Below are positions 34,027-46,028 of a DNA stretch of 64,000 bases, in pieces. The translations under genes were made by a program, and so were the position numbers. Under the pieces are notes generated by a model. That model was not told the DNA's origin, made no database searches, and saw only the letters and a list, made by a program, of their open reading frames with translations. Every line of letters starts with the position of its first letter. Position 1 is the first letter of the stretch. The stretch is from Acestrorhynchus altus (Eukaryota; Chordata; Actinopteri; Characiformes; Acestrorhynchidae), in assembly GCA_034509495.1 (NCBI GenBank), contig CM067515.1:12356882-12420881 (forward strand), read 5' to 3'.

Positions 34027-37000
34027 AAAGCAAATATTACAGGGAATTAGACAATCATGTTTTATCCAGAAGCCTAGAATTAACACCAGTTAGAGGTTTG
34101 TAGATCTATACAGCTAAATCAATCATAGAATTTAATGGGGCATTCCAGCTGAAAAACTATCCTACAATATGCTGTCTATCATGTCAGCTGATATTCTGTT
34201 GTGCAGTTTTACAGTCATGAAACCACTAGGAATCCTTCCACAGTGATGAAAAAAATTCTGAATCAAAGCATAACCACCAATGTACTTGCTAAAAAAATAT
34301 CAAACAGCACACAAAAGTCCACCCCAAAGCGCACAAACAAATTTGTTTATCCACTGCCAAAGTCCAAATCAGCATTCCTAGTTGTGTCCTTAAAACCGAA
34401 GGATCTCAACCTAGGAGCTAACATGTTATTGCTATAAGAGGTGAACTGGCGTGACTACAATATATGGTGACATTATTCTGCAGCTACAAACATGAATGCA
34501 TATTGACAAGATGACAGTCACTGTGATTTCATTTATGAATCTTAGCTATAAGTTATTAATTAAAATTTATTTTAAATTCAAAACTTAAACTAAACTTAAT
34601 TTAACTTATTAATTATGATTCTTCACTTCTTTGAGTTTCTGAGTTATGAACAGCAACGTTCACACTACTAAATATTTAGTTCTTCATTGATTTATATGGA
34701 CTTATCAATATTTGATTTCTATTTGATATCTATAGATAAAGACAAAATCTTTGCAAAAAAAATAAAAATAAAATAAAAGCCCAAACCTTCTCAGGAAAAT
34801 ATGTCCCTATGTTGTAATAGCTCGTAATTCCCCCTTGAAACAACCTCAATTAGGCATTTCCTATGACCGTCCACCAGTCTCCCTGACTGGGAGAACATTT
34901 TCCCCACTCCTCTATGCAGAATTCTTTCAGCTGTGTGATGTTTGAGGGGATTATTGCATTCAAATAACACAATCTCAATAGGGCTAGCTCTTTAATAGGC
35001 ATTGTAACTGCATGGTAGACCTTTTTCATACTGTAATAAAATCCCAGCAAAACCTCATACTCATCCTCATACTGCTGCCATCTCAAGAGATTGCCTAAGA
35101 AACCAAAACGCTATGGCATGAACAGTCACTTCACCAGACCTATCCCTGACTGAAAATGTGTGAGATGCTATTGTTATTTCTCTTCTTTATTATATTCTTT
35201 ATTATATTTATACAGTGACTGTTCTGTAAGACTTGTCAGTAATTGCTAGAATTACCCTAACTGGATATCTACTACCCTAATTTGCATATCCGCTTCCTGA
35301 CGGGGTGTCCTAATTTTTTCACATGACTTCATCTCTGAAATGCTCTCCCTGATTGGGATTCATATTTGACTCTGTGAATAAGGGCTTGTGTTTCTTTGGC
35401 TGAATGAAAGCAAAAAGCTCATCCTTGGCTCACCCCCCAACATGAAAACACCCTTTATGATATATTGGCGTGAGTGCGCACTGTAGTCCTAAGTCCATCC
35501 AACACTTCAGTCAGACATATTTACTTTAAGCAAAAGCATGTTTAGATCACAGCTGTGCTTCATGTGCCGGGGGAGAACAGAGGCTTTATCTTTCATGATG
35601 AAGCTGTCACTTTTCATCCAAGAAGATGGGTTTCTCACTCATTCCAGCTGTTTTATGCCAAAATCATGTAATCACACTGGAAACGTATAAATCTGTACAT
35701 GACTTAGCACCACCCTGTTTAACCAAGCTTCTTCACTACAGCTTAGGCCTACGCACTTCCAATTTGTCACTACTGGAGGCAGATCTTTTAGCACTATTTT
35801 TCTCTTCAGCATTTTCCATCTTCATGTTTCAGGTCATATTAAACATGATTTTTCACATCATAATTGATAGTTTCATAATAACAGGAGCAAACAGTAATTA
35901 TTTTCCTGTATGTTTATTTACAGCAGTCGACAGTAGTTCTTACAATAATGTAATAAAATTACAATGCTTTAGTTCCTTTCTTATTGGCCTCCTGACAAGA
36001 TTGTATGAAAATCAAAACACTATCATTATCAGTTGAACCAGGAGACCATTGGCTCTCTGTGTGTGAAACACTGTGAATCTACATTAAGTTGCTAGGGAGC
36101 AATGAGGGCTGAAAAGAGGCCGTACCCTGTTGAACCACCTTTAGACTGGATGCAGGATGAGAAACAGTTGGGCAGGGTGTTTCCAGGTTCCATATGAAAT
36201 CCAGCAGGAATTTTGCCCACATTGCTTGTACATTTGTGCCTATAGATTCTGTAAATTCTACACATTAATAGGATGCTGAAGCTGGCATCCCAGCTGGTCC
36301 CATAAACACTCAATTGGCAAAAACCTAAAAACCTGGCAACTGAGCAGGAAGTGTTGCAATCTGGCAGAGACATTGCAGGGAAACCCTTGCTATGTGTGGG
36401 CAAGCATTATCCTACTGAAAAATGTCAGTTGGAAACCCTGCCATGAGAGTCAACAAATGTGGCCACAGGATGTCCTGCCCATGAGCTGTTGGTGTCCCTC
36501 ATATCACTGCTAGGTGTGATAAACAGTCGTACGCAATGGCATCCCAGCAGTGTGTTGCTCCACAGTAAAGGCAGGACTGAAGGGCTCACTATGAGGACTC
36601 CATACTCAAAACTGACTGTCAATATATCTTAACGGAACTTGGATTTGTTGCTAAAGATGATACAGTTCTGCTCCATGGCAGTCCAGGTTTCTTTTTCTAC
36701 TACAGCACTGTAAACAAAGGTGAAGGTGGCTTGGTCAGAATGGCCAAGATGGCGGGTAATTTGTTGAAACAACCATCCTGTGTTTCTCAGTCCAGTGATG
36801 AGCCACCTCTCAAAGTCTGTCAGGTGGGCAAAATCTCTTTGATGGCATTGTAGAGATGTGTCTAGCAATCAATGATCTCCCACCAAGAGGTACACTACCC
36901 AAAAGTAACCTCTGAGATCCTTCTTGGGCCAAGTCCCAATGTCCAATCAGACCAGACCTGCAGTCATTTACACATCTAGTTACAGTTGTTTGACATAACA

Positions 37001-40000
37001 ATATTTATCTTCCTTCACTTTTATTGGCTTTCAATGATGTCACCATGGACCAGTGGGTTGGGCTAAAAAATATGAGCTCAGTATAATGTATGGTGCTTTC
37101 TTTTTTCATTGTGTTGACCACCAGTTGACCAGCAGTCCATTAAATCATTGTGGGCTGTTTCTTCCTCTTTGCTTGACTCCACTTTGCCATGGTTTTCCAG
37201 GTGGTGGGTGGCTGTTCCGGGCCATGTTCCTGTCCCCCATTGCCTCCCTCCTGTCCAATGGGAGTGAGCTGGGTGTTGGATGAGTGCGGATGTTGTAAGG
37301 TGTGTGCACAGCAGTTTAACCAGGAGTGTGGCCCAGACAAACCCTGTGATCACATCAAGGGTCTGCGCTGCCACCTAGGGACTGGAGGAGACCCGCAGCG
37401 CGGCCTGTGCAGAGGTGAGGCTGGAGGGCATGTTCAAATAGGGTTCTGACATGCAGGGATGTGAACCTGCCCTGTAAACGACCTCACTGTTATTCAGTTC
37501 TTTAGGAAATGATTTAATGCATCATGAAGCCTCAGATTTGACCACTATTTAAAAAAACAATTAGGCTTTTAACTATGCTTTAAGGAATATCATTTTAATT
37601 TATTATAGTTCACTATAACATCGTTAATATTAAATCAGTGCCAAATACAAAATAATGTAATTACTATAAAATAGACAAGTGTAAACGGTGGTTTAAATAG
37701 TTTATTTTTACAAGTTTCTATTCTTAGTTTAAATTGGCTCCATCAGTTTCAGAGCCTTTTATATCCTTTTAATATCCAATTAGAACCGTGAACTACTATT
37801 CCATTGTTGGAGTTTAAACCAATGACTGTATATCAAAGATGGACGACGTGGTTCAATGAGCCAGAGTCTGTGCACTAGAGAACAGAGGTGGCTTCACATT
37901 TGGTTAGGCCTGCAGAAGTCTGGGGCCACCCACTCAAATCCTATCATCTCGGGTCACCAAGGCTGTCAATCACTTCATTCGTAAATGTAACCCCACCTTG
38001 TTATGATATCCCTGCCTTTTATGAAGCTGAAAAACCTGACTAAAAAATGACTTCTGGAGGGAAAAAACCCTAAACTATTTGCTGGAAGTGGGGATGGAAA
38101 TACAGTATAGAGGAGAAAGGCTCAATTTTGGGCAGTTTTGCCACTGAAACGAAAGGGAATGGGCGAAGGTAACCATCATGATGCAACCAGCCACCAGAGG
38201 CACCAGACCTGTGTTGGCTTCACTTCTGAGAGATGATGCTCTGTCCATCTTTAATATACAGCCATTGGTTTAAAGACAACACAGAATGGACTACTGTCCA
38301 GCACCAATCTGTACATGTAGCCTATAAATTAAAAATCCACACTGTCTTTTTGAGGTTTGTTTTATGCAGCAGGGATCTTACAGCTTATCTATAATGGTCT
38401 GAAGGGCTGCAGGTATTTATTCTAGCCAAACAAAGGCTTGTGGTCAGTTGTTTGACTGTCCAAACTGTCCAACAGATTAAGCAAGAGGTGTTGCTGCTGA
38501 TTTTTTAAAATGAAATTCTGCAGCCACACTGGCAGATATGGTTTGAGATCCCTGCAATTCAGTCTTGCAAAACAGCATGGTAACTGGTTTCCAAAACAGT
38601 GCCTGTCATTTTATTGATGACAGGCACTGTCATCTGGTCCTCCAATGTGAATAGCAAATGTCTGGAGTGATCATTGCTTGAGATCAGGTTTAGAATTAAC
38701 ATAATAAAAAAATGTATACACTTGCATTTTGTTGCAAACACATTGTATCTCTGTTTTGCTGTTTTTCACTCTCTTGAATGATGGTTCTGCATCCAATACT
38801 TTTGAAATGAGTTTAGGATGATGTGGTGTGGTGATTATCCTACATCCTGGCCTGCTCATCCTTAATGCTCTTGTTACCAAATGTAATCAAATCCTCACAG
38901 CAATGCTCCCAAAATCTTGTAGATAGTATTCCGTGGACAGGAGAGACTGTTACAGCAAAAATACAAAAAAAAAAACCACCCTTGATTTTGGAAGCAAGTG
39001 TCCCGATATTTTTGGACATGTTGTGTTAATTTGATACATATAAACCAGACAGTCTTTGACACCATGTCTCACCATTGTGTGTTTGCGTGTGTTCGCTCCT
39101 CAGCTGATGCTCACGGCCGCCCATGTGAATTTGGTGGGCGTGTTTTCCAGCACGGTGAGGATTTTCAGCCCAGCTGTGAGCACCAGTGCAGCTGCATGGA
39201 TGGTGTGGTGGGCTGCATGCCCCTCTGTCCTCACCACTTGCCCTTACCCGTCTGGCACTGCACCAACCCACGTCTTCACACTCCCCCTGGACAGTGCTGC
39301 CAGGAGTGGATATGTGATGATGACAACCACATCAGTGAAGACCCCCATGACTCCCCACCTCCACACCCCAACACCAATCACATCAGCAAAATGCTGGAAG
39401 TGCCCAGCAGCCACCAGGCCAGAGGAGACACTTTCCAAGGTGAATAAAATCTGTTTCAGACAGTAAGGTGCTATGCATGTATTACCACGCTGTAAAAATG
39501 TGAAGTTTTAAACAGATCATGGTTGTGATCATGCACATTGAGTCTTGTGAGAGGGTCTCAACAACACACTTGAAGACCTATTGCCCAGTTCACAGGCTTT
39601 GAGAGGGGGCACATCATTGCCCTGACATGCATAAAGGCTGTTCTGACCAACTGTGGAGTGACATGTGGCAAGAACTGCGATCTGAAGAACAACCATCCCA
39701 TACAACAGACAGTCACCCCTAGTAGTGATATGAAGGACACATATACAGAACATCCTGTGGCCACATGTTGCATCTCATGCAGGATAATGCTTGCCCACAC
39801 ACAAGTGTTTCCCAGGAATGTGTCCACTAACCTGCAACACGTCCTTGGCTTACTTAATTGCCAGATTTATCGCCAGTTGAGATTAATATTGAATGAGGGA
39901 CACTAAGAGCAGGACATCCTGTGGCAACGTGTTGGGTTAAGAAACATATGGACAATATAATATTTCTGTATTTAAATTGAGATGCATTATGCTGCATTAT

Positions 40001-41013
40001 GCTGGTCCAGATGTTTCAGGGGCTAATATTTTCAATCCTGGCTCTGTGTCCATGTGTTCCACACAGAATGGCTGTCACTTCCTGTGTCTCAAGTGCCCTT
40101 CCCTTCCTCCGAGTGCTTCCCACAAACCACAGAGTGGACCCAGTGCTCTGCCTCCTGTGGCTTTGGCATCTCTAGCCGTGTGACCAACAGCAACCCGCAG
40201 TGCAAACTCGTCCGAGAGACACGCCTGTGCCAGATCCGAGAATGTGACATCACTCCAGCTGTCAGGGTGAGGATCCCTACACATGAGTTGTTTGGAGGTC
40301 TCATATGCTATATGTTTAAATGGCTGTAGACACCCCTTCTAATGAATGAATTCCAACTTTAAGTTGGACCTATTGGCACCATGCCTATAAAGCCCCCCAG
40401 AATGAAGTGGGTTGTTGATCATCCAACAATAAATTCGTTAACATGTGCTAGAGTATGAAACCATTACAATGTGCAGGATAGGGGGTTCTCCAGGTCCAGT
40501 TTTGGGTGTAGAACACTGGTATCATGTTGTAGCAAGGGTGTTCATGAGACTTTCAAAAGTTTGCTAGATTGGGGGGGGACTTAAAAATGTGTATAAATGG
40601 CATGTGTGGGGTGAGAGCATGAGATCAGAGCTAATTGTGTGAGTGTCACAATGAATTGTGCAAGAGCTGACAGCCCTGTGTAAAGTTTCTTGGTTTTGTT
40701 TGTGCAGAAAGGGAAGAAATGTAGGCGGACAGTGAGGCCCCATGAGCCTGAGCAGATCACCTTCGCTGGCTGCAGCACGGTTCGGCTTTACCGGCTGCGG
40801 GCATGTGGCTCCTGTGTAGATGGCCGGTGCTGCAGACCATCAGAGACCCGCACAGTCCGGCTGCGCTTTCACTGCACAGACGGAGAGAGCCTCACACGCA
40901 GTGTGATGTGGATCCAACGTTGCCGCTGCAGCAAGAGCTACTGCAACACAGACAGAGACCACTCCGCTCCTGCGGTCAGCCTGCACAATGACATACACAC
41001 CTTCTCACCCTGA
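33364..41013 (+). CDS. ccn1-like (cyr61): CCN1 (CYR61)-type matricellular protein, complete
   Basis: Exons 33364-33441, 37201-37414, 39104-39439, 40067-40266 and 40708-41013 join in phase to 377 residues (human CCN1 is 381). Order: signal peptide, IGFBP, VWC, short hinge, TSP1, C-terminal cystine knot, one domain per exon as in all CCN genes. CCN1-specific marks are CDHIKGL in the IGFBP domain, the RPCEFGG and QCCQEW contexts in VWC, KGKKCRRT opening the CT domain, GSCVDGRCC, and the end LHNDIHTF, close to LFNDIHKF of CCN1. The protein is secreted, binds integrins and heparan sulphate, and signals in angiogenesis, wound repair and skeletal tissue. Linkage to lmo4 supports CCN1 orthology. Which teleost ccn1 paralogue it is cannot be decided here. 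Confidence 0.92.
33531..34022. repeat. (GT)n and (TA)n microsatellites in ccn1-like intron 1
   Basis: (GT)n at about 33,531-33,620 with a TATG interruption, then pure (TA)n with one tg interruption at 33,939-34,022. Both lie within 600 bp of the exon 1 donor. Confidence 0.96.
34850..35330. repeat. Tc1-type repeat with CACATGACT end, copy 2
   Basis: Shares cccactcctctatgcagaattctttcagct with 11,380-11,410 and ends ggggtgtcctaattttttcacatgact at about 35,303-35,329. Intron 1 of the ccn1-like gene. Confidence 0.5.
35650..36030 (+). mobile_element. LINE ORF 3' fragment
   Basis: The frame from 35,626 includes LETYKSVHDLAPPCLTKLLH, the conserved C-terminal segment of fish L2/Rex1-type LINE polyproteins, followed by degenerate sequence. 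Confidence 0.65.
36090..36990 (-). mobile_element. Decayed Tc1-like element, copy 5
   Basis: Minus-strand, nearly full-length relative of copies 2 and 3. Frame pieces include DFERWLITGLRNTGWLFQQI and RHLGHSDQAT (helix-turn-helix region, 36,829-36,720), with the far end near 36,985. Frameshifts and stops throughout. Intron 1 of the ccn1-like gene. Confidence 0.78.
37201..37414 (+). CDS. ccn1-like exon 2: IGFBP domain
   Basis: Residues 27-97, acceptor GGTTTTCCAG, donor AGAG|GTGAGG. Cysteine pattern CSGPCSCPPLPPSCP then DECGCCKVCAQQ. The usual GCGCC motif reads ECGCC here. Confidence 0.93.
37813..38274. mobile_element. MITE with long inverted ends in ccn1-like intron 2
   Basis: Left end TTTAAACCAATGACTGTATA, then tcaaagatggac. 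The right end is the inverse with three changes (ending ccattggtttaaa at 38,274). About 462 bp, no coding capacity. Confidence 0.75.
38596..38630. other. Perfect 14-bp hairpin
   Basis: ACAGTGCCTGTCAT, loop TTTATTG, then the exact inverse ATGACAGGCACTGT. Lies in ccn1-like intron 2 and is not explained by the adjacent repeats. Confidence 0.9.
38750..39020. repeat. Tc1-type MITE copy (right half)
   Basis: Contains aatgtaatcaaatcctcacagcaatgctc, identical to 45,657-45,685, and ends aagtgtcccgatatttttggacatg, the family terminus. Lies directly before ccn1-like exon 3. Confidence 0.65.
39104..39439 (+). CDS. ccn1-like exon 3: VWC domain and hinge
   Basis: Residues 98-209. VWC with CSCMDGVVGCMPLCP and a QCCQEWIC close. 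The hinge (about 168-209) is rich in His, Pro, Ser and Asp and is shorter than in mammalian CCN1. Donor CAAG|GTGAAT. Confidence 0.93.
39560..39960 (+). mobile_element. Decayed Tc1-like element, copy 6
   Basis: Phrases cacatcattgccctgacatgcata, tgtgtttcccaggaatgtgtcc and gacagtcacccctagtagtgat match copies 1-5. Rearranged, with a partial internal duplication of the gagggacacta segment. Intron 3 of the ccn1-like gene. Confidence 0.7.
40067..40266 (+). CDS. ccn1-like exon 4: TSP1 repeat
   Basis: Residues 210-276. W-T-Q-C-S-A-S-C-G (233-241) and ISSRVTNSNPQCKLVRETRL match the CCN TSP1 module. Acceptor TTCCACACAG, donor AGG|GTGAGG. Confidence 0.93.
40330..40440. repeat. Tc1-type MITE fragment
   Basis: cccttctaatgaatgaattcc, ggcaccatgcctataaagccccccag and gttgatcatccaaca match the 45.4 kb copy. 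Intron 4 of the ccn1-like gene. Confidence 0.6.
40708..41013 (+). CDS. ccn1-like exon 5: cystine-knot domain and stop
   Basis: Residues 277-377 then TGA. All ten CT-domain cysteines are present, with the Lys/Arg-rich KGKKCRR start used for heparan sulphate binding in CCN1. Confidence 0.94.
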   Translation, partial: KGKKCRRTVRPHEPEQITFAGCSTVRLYRLRACGSCVDGRCCRPSETRTVRLRFHCTDGESLTRSVMWIQRCRCSKSYCNTDRDHSAPAVSLHNDIHTFSP

Positions 41014-42265
41014 TCCCACATGCTGTCTTCACAGTGATCACACACACTTTGGTCCAGTAAAGTCGGAGATCTCACATGGACATGATTTTCCACTTTCCCC
41101 AAATATGGTAGATCAGCCAAGGTTTTGCACTGGAGCTAGCAGGTAATGGATGATTGACCTGCTAGCTATTTATCATTATGAAAACTCCAAGCATCCCACA
41201 CTCGCCTCAAACCGTACTGAGTTGATAAGTAATCTCGAACAGATTGCTGTAATGATATTTCTGTTTTCAGTAATAATTGATAGGGGTGTAACGCTACACT
41301 AAAATCTTGGTTCAGTGTGAGTTCAGTACCACAGGGAAAAAAACTAACAAACATAAATATCACTATTAAATTTGAACAGACAGCCGTGACAGTCACTGAC
41401 TGTTCCATCTACTGCCATATACGTTTAGTGCCATATGCCCTGAGATAATTAATACAGCCTCTAATGTGTGAAGCCATAAACTGTAAACATTACCAGGCTG
41501 GACGTGTTTCCATACACGTGCACCCAAAACACCGACACGGTCCTTGTTCAATCCACCGTGATTTTGTGACTAAACCTTTAAAGGTCAGGACGTTGCTGAA
41601 ATGCTGTGCTATTTTCAGTAATTTAATAATAAATGTATGAGGCTCTGTCTCTGTGGGAAGGGTGTGCCAAGGGACAAACAAGTTTACAGCTTAACGGTGG
41701 TACATACATTTGAAATGACTGTATTTACTGTAAAACTACGTACCCTGTGTTCTCTGTGTAAGAGCATGCACTGAACCGTGAGCCATGTACTGTTACACCC
41801 CAATACATCAGCATCTAATCTGAGACCCATAATATATCCATATATAACCACATATCTCCAGTTGGAACAGAAATAGATCATCACTGCTTCCACAAATTAG
41901 AAAGGAATGCTCGACCCTTATTTCGTCCCACATTCCATAAAATTTCAGTTTGAACTTAATGTAATGAAAGTAATAGTAGAAGCCTGATAGCTAGTTAATC
42001 ATGAAATCATAAAAATGATCATGAAAGCTGCAGAGCTAAATCATCCCCCACTCACCTTTTTTTTACCATGTGAAATGTTGGTACAGCAGTTCTACTGTAG
42101 CCAGCTGTGGCTGTGTTCTGCTATATGTGGGCCAAAATCTTGCTGTGACTCATTTGGAAGCCTTGCTGCTCTAGTATAGAACTAAAGAAGCAAATCTGGA
42201 CATGAGTATCTTGGCTGATCAACTACATTTGGCGAAATTGATGTACACTTGCTGTAACAAATAAA
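41014..42265 (+). other. Presumed 3' UTR of the ccn1-like gene
   Basis: AT-rich, no open frame of note, ending at an AATAAA (42,260-42,265) about 1.25 kb after the stop, followed by a T-rich stretch. An earlier AATAAA-like site lies near 41,628. Inferred. Confidence 0.45.
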
Positions 42266-42819
42266 CATTTTTTGCTCAAATCAAACAGATGGACAGAGTT
42301 GAGTGGTCAGCAGGCCTGGAGGCACACTCATCATACCACTTTGATCTGAGTCAAACCTCTGAAGACCCCACAGCTCTCCATTTCCGTAACTCCAGCTGGA
42401 CCAATGTGTAGACAGAGAGCTTGCACTTTACGCTTCAGCCGTCCTACAAAGGGGAGCATCTTCCTCTGCTTACCTTCAGCCATACAGGCGCAGTCCTCGG
42501 GTTGGCCTGCATCCATTGGTGAACACCTGAGGCTTGCTTTCTGCTGGACCCACACTGACGGTGACCAGCTCTTGAGATCTCTGAATACTCTCGTTGTTGA
42601 TCTCTGAAACATGTGGATGCCAGGTCCATTCAAATGCCTGAACTGGGCTTCTATGGTGCATACCTTGTAATTACTAAAGTTAGATTTGTTTTTATTTATT
42701 ATGCTTTTCTGACTTTGACCTTCCTATGAATAAGGGATGGGATAGTATAAAAGATTACTGTCATGATACTGACAAGCAAAATTATGCGACCCTTTTAGAG
42801 AAGTCCTAAAAAAATGAAT

Positions 42820-42905
42820 TAGATAGATAGATTCAACTTTATTGTCATTGTGCAAAGTACCAGTACAGAGCCAATGAAATGCAGTGCCAATGAAATGCAG
42901 AATTC
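42820..42905. repeat. Retroposon 3' end (actttattgtcattgtgcaa type)
   Basis: gatagatagattcaactttattgtcattgtg followed by a duplicated ccaatgaaatgcag is a common fish retroposon end, in antisense. Confidence 0.5.
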
Positions 42906-45364
42906 TGTTTAATTCTGTAAATTTAGCGATACTCAATCCATTAACGTGAAAATTCCAACTATTTTTCAACATTTCTGCACAATTTATTTGTTATGATAAA
43001 AACAAAACATCTGCCAGAGTGGTTTGGAGTGGAGTGCTCCGTTCTCAGAAGTGTTCACAGCGGGGATGAATGGAAGCATTTGAATGAGTTTAATGCTACT
43101 ACAAACTATGTCACTGCAAGTTTCCACGACAGTGTATAAATAACAACAAACACAATATCTTGTCTGATTCATCATAAACTGTTTTATGTTATCTTTGAGA
43201 AAGGTTTGGCATGAAAAATATTTTTAGTCATTCATAGTGGAGGGGTACATATAGGGCTTTGAAGTACACAATCCAAATACTCTGGTTTAAAAATACTACA
43301 GTAAAGGAATTATTTTATGCAAATGTATAAATGTAAATACATAAATGTACTTAAAATAAAAATGAAAAGTCTTTTCCAATTACAAAGATGCATAAAAGCA
43401 CTAAGCATTAATTAGGGTTTGCTTTATAACTAATGTAAACTAACAATTAAATACTAAATGTAGCAGTTTCATGTTACTCTCATGGAGGATGAATGTGATA
43501 ATACGCCATATTCTCAGATCCTGAACATGTAATTAACAGTGACAGTCCATTCCACTCAGGCCTTAATATTGACCTTTTTTTCTTTGTCCATATTGGTCTC
43601 TGTTAAATCAAATTAAAGTAAGCAGAATAGCTAAACATAAGATGATGCACTCATCTTAAATCAGCAAACCCTTCTCTCCGGAGCCTTTACATTCATGGCA
43701 TACTTTCCATTTATTTACTGGTTTTAAGAGATTGGTGATAAAGATACAGATACGTATAAGTGTTTAATTTAGTTAAGCATAAGTGGCCTTGACAACACAC
43801 CTCTAATACACTCTTATTTAACAGATTAGATAAGGACAGTAATCAGGGCTACATAAATTTAGAGGCTGAAGAGCACACTGAGTTTTTGTATTTAACATCC
43901 TGACACAGTAAACACAGTTCTCACTCACCCAAACACATGGCACCACGCCTAATGAACTAGAGGTGTGAGCGCGAGTGTCGATTCAGATTCAACAGCATTG
44001 TGCATGATGATTAGAAATCAGTGAAGGATTTGAAATGATGTGATTAAAAACGGTTAAACTAAAACGTTGTGTTGCTGTGATGGCAGCCCATTTCCATTCA
44101 TCACCACTGTACAGAAATCTGAATCAGGTTCTTTACAGTGAACCCACCAAACCACTCTAGTTAATTGGTGGCTATTACAACTCAAGTCATTTTCAAATCT
44201 CATTTTAATTCCAAACAAACTTCCTGCATTATTCTTCCCACCTGGTACATAGTTGTGGAGGTGTATTTGTTGGGCCTATATGGGATGCCCACAAGGGTTA
44301 GTGATGGGACCAGAAGGGGTTAAACATGGTTTTAAGGTTGTTAACTGTACATTGGGTCCTAGCTGATTTGGAAATCCCAAGTGGGTGCCAGTTAAAACAC
44401 ATGTACAACCTCACTCAAAGCCCATGCCCACCAGGAACCCATGTAGCTCAGGTTTCACCCATGTGAAACCCACATGAACATGTTGGCTGGATTACATCTT
44501 CAGATGTCCAGGTTGCATCATGAGTGTACTGAAACCTTTCATGTGCAGAAGTGTTAGCTTTCCACTAACATTCCATCAGCAATCCCTTACATGAGCTAGC
44601 AGAAATTAGCATAATTTTAAATGTGGAGTATTAATAGTGCTTACTGTTCAGTTTATAACTATGTGCACATTGACATATGTTGTTAAACCTGTCCCATCCC
44701 AAACTCATATGAGTTGCATGTATTTCATCACAAAGAGAGACTTCCTATCACAGTTGGTGGGCAAGAACTAAATGCACTGTAGCCAATGAACTGAGACCGC
44801 TACAGGTTTACTGACACACCTGTAGGCCAAATCTAGCCTTCGATAGAGAGTTCTCTATCTTATATGGAGACGTGCTGGATTACGCAAGAAGGATGCCACG
44901 TAGATATGAATGGTCTTTATTTTCATAATGCTAATGTAGCAGTGTAGCATCTGTCCATTCTGTGCTGTTATAAAGTAGCTTTACTGTGTTCTTTTGAATG
45001 TTCTAAGTGGTGTAATGTATTTTCTGAGTGAAAAGCAAAGACAGAAATAGACACTGTCATGTAGGTAACAGTGTTGGGTTTGGAAATTGTATTAGTTTTA
45101 TGGATAACATTATAAGCTTGCTTTCCCATTGTGTAGTATACTGGCTTCACCATCGGTGGAGTGACAATTTGTTTGAAGAGATTGCTCCATTTTTCGGGGT
45201 GTGCTTTATGTTCTCAGATGCTCTCTTTCATCAGAGTGAACAGTATTTGTTTATTTACAGTGTCTGTTGTGGAAGAGTTTGACCAAATGTCAAATATAGT
45301 ATATAAACCTTAAAAGAAAATGTGTTCCCTTGTTTTATTTTGTCTGATAGATACAAAACATGTC

Positions 45365-45815
45365 CAAATGTTTGTGGGCATCTCTTCTAATGAATGCATT
45401 CAGATTCTTGCAACCATTACTGACACTGATGTGCAAACACATACACACAACACTGCTAGAATTGGACTCTCTAAAAATGTAACCTATTGGCACTGTAGGC
45501 TAGAGGGTATAAAGCCCCCAGCATTGAGCTGTGGAGCAGTGGATCTGTGTTCCCAGGAATGATGGCGCTCCATCCAGTAATTTTGGGTTGAGTAATAGAT
45601 GTGGCGGGATGGTTATCATCCAACATCCTGACTCCACTAATGCTCTTTTCAAGGAATGTAATCAAATCCTCACAGCAATGCTCTAGCACAAAGCCTTCCC
45701 TTCCATAGGGGCAGTTACTCTATCAAAAGCAAGATCAACTCTTTATAATACCCTTGATTTCAATAGAGGCAATGAATGAACAGGTGTCCCAATACTTTTG
45801 TCCATATAGTGTAAG
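45365..45815. mobile_element. Tc1-type MITE, near complete
   Basis: Left end gtccaaatgtttgtgggcatc; right end ggtgtcccaatacttttgtccatatagtg. The interior contains cattgagctgtggagcagtg, gatggcgctccatccagta and caaatcctcacagcaatgct. The best-preserved copy in the window. Confidence 0.75.
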
Positions 45816-45819
45816 TGGT

Positions 45820-45824
<5 letters not shown>

Positions 45825-45884
<60 letters not shown>
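45825..45884. repeat. (GT)n microsatellite
   Basis: About 29 GT units directly beside the right end of the MITE. Confidence 0.97.
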
Positions 45885-45886
<2 letters not shown>

Positions 45887-46028
45887 TGGAGCACATGAAC
45901 AGGAATTTGTGGTGGATGGGGGTGACTCTAGAGGTGGGGATGGAATTTAGGAGGAGCATGTGATGTTTGCACTGTGGTTTGTATTGTGTGCAGAGAGAGG
46001 AAGAAAAGGGAGTCTGGTGCTGGACCCA

